Assembly (NCBI RefSeq): GCF_029319185.1
Contig: NZ_CP119754.1
Location: forward strand, 4,092,001 to 4,156,000
Length of the DNA stretch: 64,000 bases
From: Superficieibacter sp. HKU1
GTDB taxonomy: Bacteria > Pseudomonadota > Gammaproteobacteria > Enterobacterales > Enterobacteriaceae
Direction: 5' to 3'
Positions 61,785 through 64,000 of this stretch are shown here, in pieces. The translations under genes were made by a program, and so were the position numbers. Numbering within the stretch: the stretch's first letter is position 1; every line of letters starts with the position of its first letter. The notes below the pieces were generated by a model that did not search any database, was not told the DNA's origin, and saw only the letters and a program-made list of their open reading frames with translations.

Positions 61785-62069
61785 ATGAGCAAAAACGCCG
61801 TCACATTGCAGTACTGTTCCCAGTGCAACTGGATGCTACGCGCCACCTGGATGGCGCAGGAGCTGCTGCAAACGTTTAGTACCGATCTCGATTCTGTACG
61901 CCTGGTGCCGGGCACCGGCGGGATTTTTGTTATCGATATTGATGGTCACGTTATCTGGGATCGTAAGCAGGACGGCGGTTTTCCCGATGCGGCAGAGCTA
62001 AAACGCCGGGTGCGGGACTCTTGTTTTCCAGAGAAAGCGCTGGGACATGTGGAGAAGAAAGACGACTAA
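61785..62069 (+). CDS. SelT/SelW/SelH (Rdx) family protein
   Basis: A 94-residue thioredoxin-like protein of the Rdx family, with the redox motif CSQC near residue 9 (YCSQCNWMLRATWMAQELL) and the conserved GTGGIFVIDIDGHVIWDRK and GGFPDAAELKRRVRD. In selenoprotein W relatives the second motif position is Sec; here both are Cys. Function is unknown, with a redox role assumed. I start at ATG 61785 (MSKNAVTLQYC), although 61773 and 61752 are in frame. It is divergent from hmuR. Confidence 0.85.
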   Translation: MSKNAVTLQYCSQCNWMLRATWMAQELLQTFSTDLDSVRLVPGTGGIFVIDIDGHVIWDRKQDGGFPDAAELKRRVRDSCFPEKALGHVEKKDD

Positions 62070-62215
62070 CAACCCTATGCTAGCGGAGAAAGTGGAGTTT
62101 ATAGGTAATCTCTACGGCTAAGCGTATCGGCAACGTTAACCCCCGTGGTTAACGTATGCCAGCAATTTGATAAGAATGGTATTATTGATGTCAGCCTACA
62201 ACCCGGAGACCCTGT

Positions 62216-62461
62216 ATGAACAACGAAATCCCACTGAAGTATTATGACATCGCCGATGAGTACGCGACCGAATGCGCAGAGCCGGTGAAAGACGCTGAAC
62301 GCGATCCCCTGGCACACTATTTTCAACTGCTGATCACCCGCTTAATGAATAACGAGGAGATCAGCGAAGAAGCGCAGAGAGAAATGGCCAGCGAAGCGGG
62401 TATTAACGAGCAACGTATTGACGAGATAGCCACGTTCCTCAATCAATGGGGTAATGAGTAA
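62216..62461 (+). CDS. ymjA: DUF2543 protein YmjA
   Basis: An 81-residue acidic protein, almost identical in layout to E. coli YmjA: IPLKYYDIADEYATECAEPV at the start and INEQRIDEIATFLNQWGNE at the end. Function is unknown. In E. coli K-12 ymjA lies near the puu genes, far from this place. AGGG... ribosome-site support is poor (CGGAGAC is 11 bases upstream). Confidence 0.9.
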   Translation: MNNEIPLKYYDIADEYATECAEPVKDAERDPLAHYFQLLITRLMNNEEISEEAQREMASEAGINEQRIDEIATFLNQWGNE

Positions 62462-62502
62462 TTCGCGGGCGCGTTCGTTAGCTTGAGGGTTCGCATTCTG
62501 AA

Positions 62503-63144
62503 ATGACTAAACCACGCTCACTTATTCCCCGGAAAAGGCCGCGTCAGGCGCGGGCAACGGCGACGCTGGACGCCATTTTCGAGGCGGCTATTCAGCTTTT
62601 AGTCATTGAGGGACCCCAGCGCCTGACCACAACGCGCGTGGCAGAACGGGCTGGCGTTTCGGTGGGCACCATGTATCAGTACTTTCCGCATAAGGAATCG
62701 CTGCTATACGTACTTAATGAGCGCTATCTGGAAGCCCTTGCCGAAAAAGTCGAGGCGGCGTGCCTGACCTTCTACGGCCTGCCCGTATCACCGATGGTGG
62801 AGGGGCTGATTGAAGCCTACTGGCGCGCCAAAACGGAACGACCTGAAGTCACGCGGGCGTTATATCTTTCTATTGCTGAACTGGATAACGGCCCATTAGT
62901 GGAAGCCTTTCGACGCCGCGTTAATGTTGCTGTATCCGCGATGCTGCGAAGCGCATCAGACATGAATCTGCTGAATATCGAAAGCGTGAGTCTGATACTG
63001 ATCACCGTGATTTTTGGGACCGTGCGCAATACGTTCGAAATGAACCTGCCTGAGACCACCGTGGCGGTACTGCAAAGGCAACTGATCCAGATGTGCCAGT
63101 CGTATTTGATGTCGCTAAAGGGCGTATCCTGCATGAGCACATAA
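62503..63144 (+). CDS. TetR/AcrR-family transcriptional regulator
   Basis: A 213-residue regulator. The N-terminal HTH is RLTTTRVAERAGVSVGTMYQ followed by YFPHKESLLYVL, and the C-terminal part is an all-helical ligand domain with a TetR_C-type core (ERPEVTRALYLSIAELD). Targets are unknown. It is convergent with the metallo-hydrolase gene, so it is not an obvious divergent partner of it; no neighbouring efflux gene is seen. Confidence 0.88.
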   Translation: MTKPRSLIPRKRPRQARATATLDAIFEAAIQLLVIEGPQRLTTTRVAERAGVSVGTMYQYFPHKESLLYVLNERYLEALAEKVEAACLTFYGLPVSPMVEGLIEAYWRAKTERPEVTRALYLSIAELDNGPLVEAFRRRVNVAVSAMLRSASDMNLLNIESVSLILITVIFGTVRNTFEMNLPETTVAVLQRQLIQMCQSYLMSLKGVSCMST

Positions 63145-63204
63145 CGGTGATAAACGTCCTGTGTCCGGGTATCCGTGAAAAGCCCACATTCCCTCCCCCC
63201 TCAA

Positions 63205-63996
63205 TTAACCAAGACAGGCAATATACTTTTCACCTGACCGACGCACGATGTCATCCGCATTTTCCGTTATATTCTGCCCTTCAAACGCGCCGTAGAGTTT
63301 TGAAAATTTCACGGCGCTCAGACGGCGCGTAATATCCTTAATGGTTGCGGCTGGCAGCGGCAGCATATTGGGATAACTCCACATGAAAGAGACGGCATCC
63401 GCGCCGGGAGTCACCTGGAGGATATCGCCTGCCAGCAGTATCCCGCCGTCCTGCGCCCGGTGCAGCACGCTGCCGCCGGCAAAATGTCCGCCGAGACGTA
63501 TTATGCTGACGCCAGTCGCCAGCGTCAGGGTGTCGCCTTCCCAGAGTGTGATCCAGGGACTGTCACGCATGATCCACTCGCTATCGCTGGCATGAAGATA
63601 AATCGGCGCATGAAACTCGGCAGCCCAATCCTGCATGGTGGTATAGTAATGCGGATGGGAGATAGCAATAGCCTTTAGTCCGCCCAGTGCAGAAATTAAC
63701 GTTTTTGTGGCATCGTCGAGATTAGCAATACAGTCCCAGAGAATATTTCCCTCCGGGGTTCTCAGAATAAAAGCGCGCTGATTAATGGCAAAATTGGGTA
63801 CGGTTTTGAGGCTGAGGAGATAAGGCTCGTGCTTTTGCCATTTATTAGAGTGTGAAGCGCTTAAACGGTCTACACCGATCCATGCCTGTCCTGTCACCGG
63901 TACAAACTGACGCTCATCTTCACAAATTTTGCACTGTGCTGGTGAGGCATCGGTGGCTTCGAAAGAGGTGCCGCAGGCTTTACATAGCATAATCAT
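63205..63996 (-). CDS. Metallo-beta-lactamase-fold protein with N-terminal zinc ribbon
   Basis: A 263-residue protein that begins four bases from the window edge. Two CxxC pairs (CKACG and CKIC, residues 5-24) form a rubredoxin-like zinc ribbon. The MBL domain has the metal motif as SHPHYYT, where HxHxDH is usual, then GGHFAGGS and LLAGDILQV. So the metal-1 His residues are kept, while Asp and His of the second metal site are replaced by Tyr and Thr. Family members are usually hydrolases of thioesters or related bonds; activity here is open. The ribosome site cannot be seen. Confidence 0.8.
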   Translation of the reverse strand: MIMLCKACGTSFEATDASPAQCKICEDERQFVPVTGQAWIGVDRLSASHSNKWQKHEPYLLSLKTVPNFAINQRAFILRTPEGNILWDCIANLDDATKTLISALGGLKAIAISHPHYYTTMQDWAAEFHAPIYLHASDSEWIMRDSPWITLWEGDTLTLATGVSIIRLGGHFAGGSVLHRAQDGGILLAGDILQVTPGADAVSFMWSYPNMLPLPAATIKDITRRLSAVKFSKLYGAFEGQNITENADDIVRRSGEKYIACLG

Positions 63997-64000
63997 TTAC

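Overview
The window is chromosomal DNA from a member of the Enterobacteriaceae. Gene order from fadH through rlmG, ygjP/Q/R, alx, sstT, ygjV, uxaAC, exuT, exuR, yqjA-mzrA, yqjCDEK, yqjF, yqjG, yhaHIJKL, tdc, rnpB, garKRLP and garD follows the Escherichia coli backbone, and proteins that can be compared from memory look very similar to their E. coli counterparts. Accessory blocks (a mannoside-type ABC/phosphorylase cluster, a tagatose-type PTS cluster next to garD, and hmuRSTUV) are not those of E. coli K-12. A Citrobacter-like genome is my best guess, but genus cannot be fixed from sequence alone. No tRNA, insertion sequence, phage gene or CRISPR array was seen.

Layout. 1-9115: a divergent sugar-use locus. 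On the minus strand: lipoprotein binding protein, two permeases, GH13 glucosidase and a GH130 gene that runs off the left edge. On the plus strand: LacI regulator, CpsG/ManB-type phosphohexomutase and MalK-type ATPase. Two perfect GTTTAACGTTAAAC palindromes lie between them. 9116-9535: four REP units. 9536-18575: fadH, rlmG, ygjP, a possible 29-residue membrane peptide, ygjQ, ygjR, the alx riboswitch and alx, sstT, ygjV. 18657-24254: hexuronate genes uxaCA, exuT and exuR with ExuR-like and CRP-like sites. 24591-29039: yqjA-mzrA, yqjC-D-E-K, yqjF, yqjG. 29083-30099: a YiaK-like dehydrogenase not found here in E. coli. 30460-33371: yhaH, yhaI, yhaJ, yhaK, yhaL. 33408-41864: tdcABCDE(F)G, in which tdcF survives only as a 27-codon stub. 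42374-42901: rnpB with its promoter, terminator and a partial repeat of its 3' end. 42898-49176: garK-R-L-P and divergent garD. 49282-55449: PfkB kinase, DeoR-type regulator and a PTS operon (aldolase, sugar-phosphate kinase, EIIBC, EIIA-HPr) that fits D-tagatose. 55481-61564: heme uptake hmuRSTUV under a Fur box. 61785-63996: a Rdx/SelW-like protein, ymjA, a TetR regulator and an unusual metallo-beta-lactamase-fold protein.

How the genes work together. Much of the window is facultative carbon use: mannoside, hexuronates, serine/threonine fermentation, galactarate/glucarate and probably tagatose. Several operons carry CRP-like sites, and each has its own local regulator (LacI, ExuR, TdcA, DeoR type; the gar regulator is outside the window). 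The first locus is biochemically coherent: import by ABC, alpha-glucoside cleavage by GH13, phosphorolysis of a beta-mannoside by GH130 to mannose 1-phosphate, then a phosphomannomutase to mannose 6-phosphate.

Most notable observations: an inverted pair of REP elements inside the apical stem of the alx manganese riboswitch; the tdcF stub followed by an intra-operon terminator; the mannoside phosphorolysis locus; the tagatose-type PTS without gat genes or GatZ; the 29-codon ORF with ATGA overlap after ygjP; and a heme receptor lacking histidine between its FRAP and NPNL boxes.
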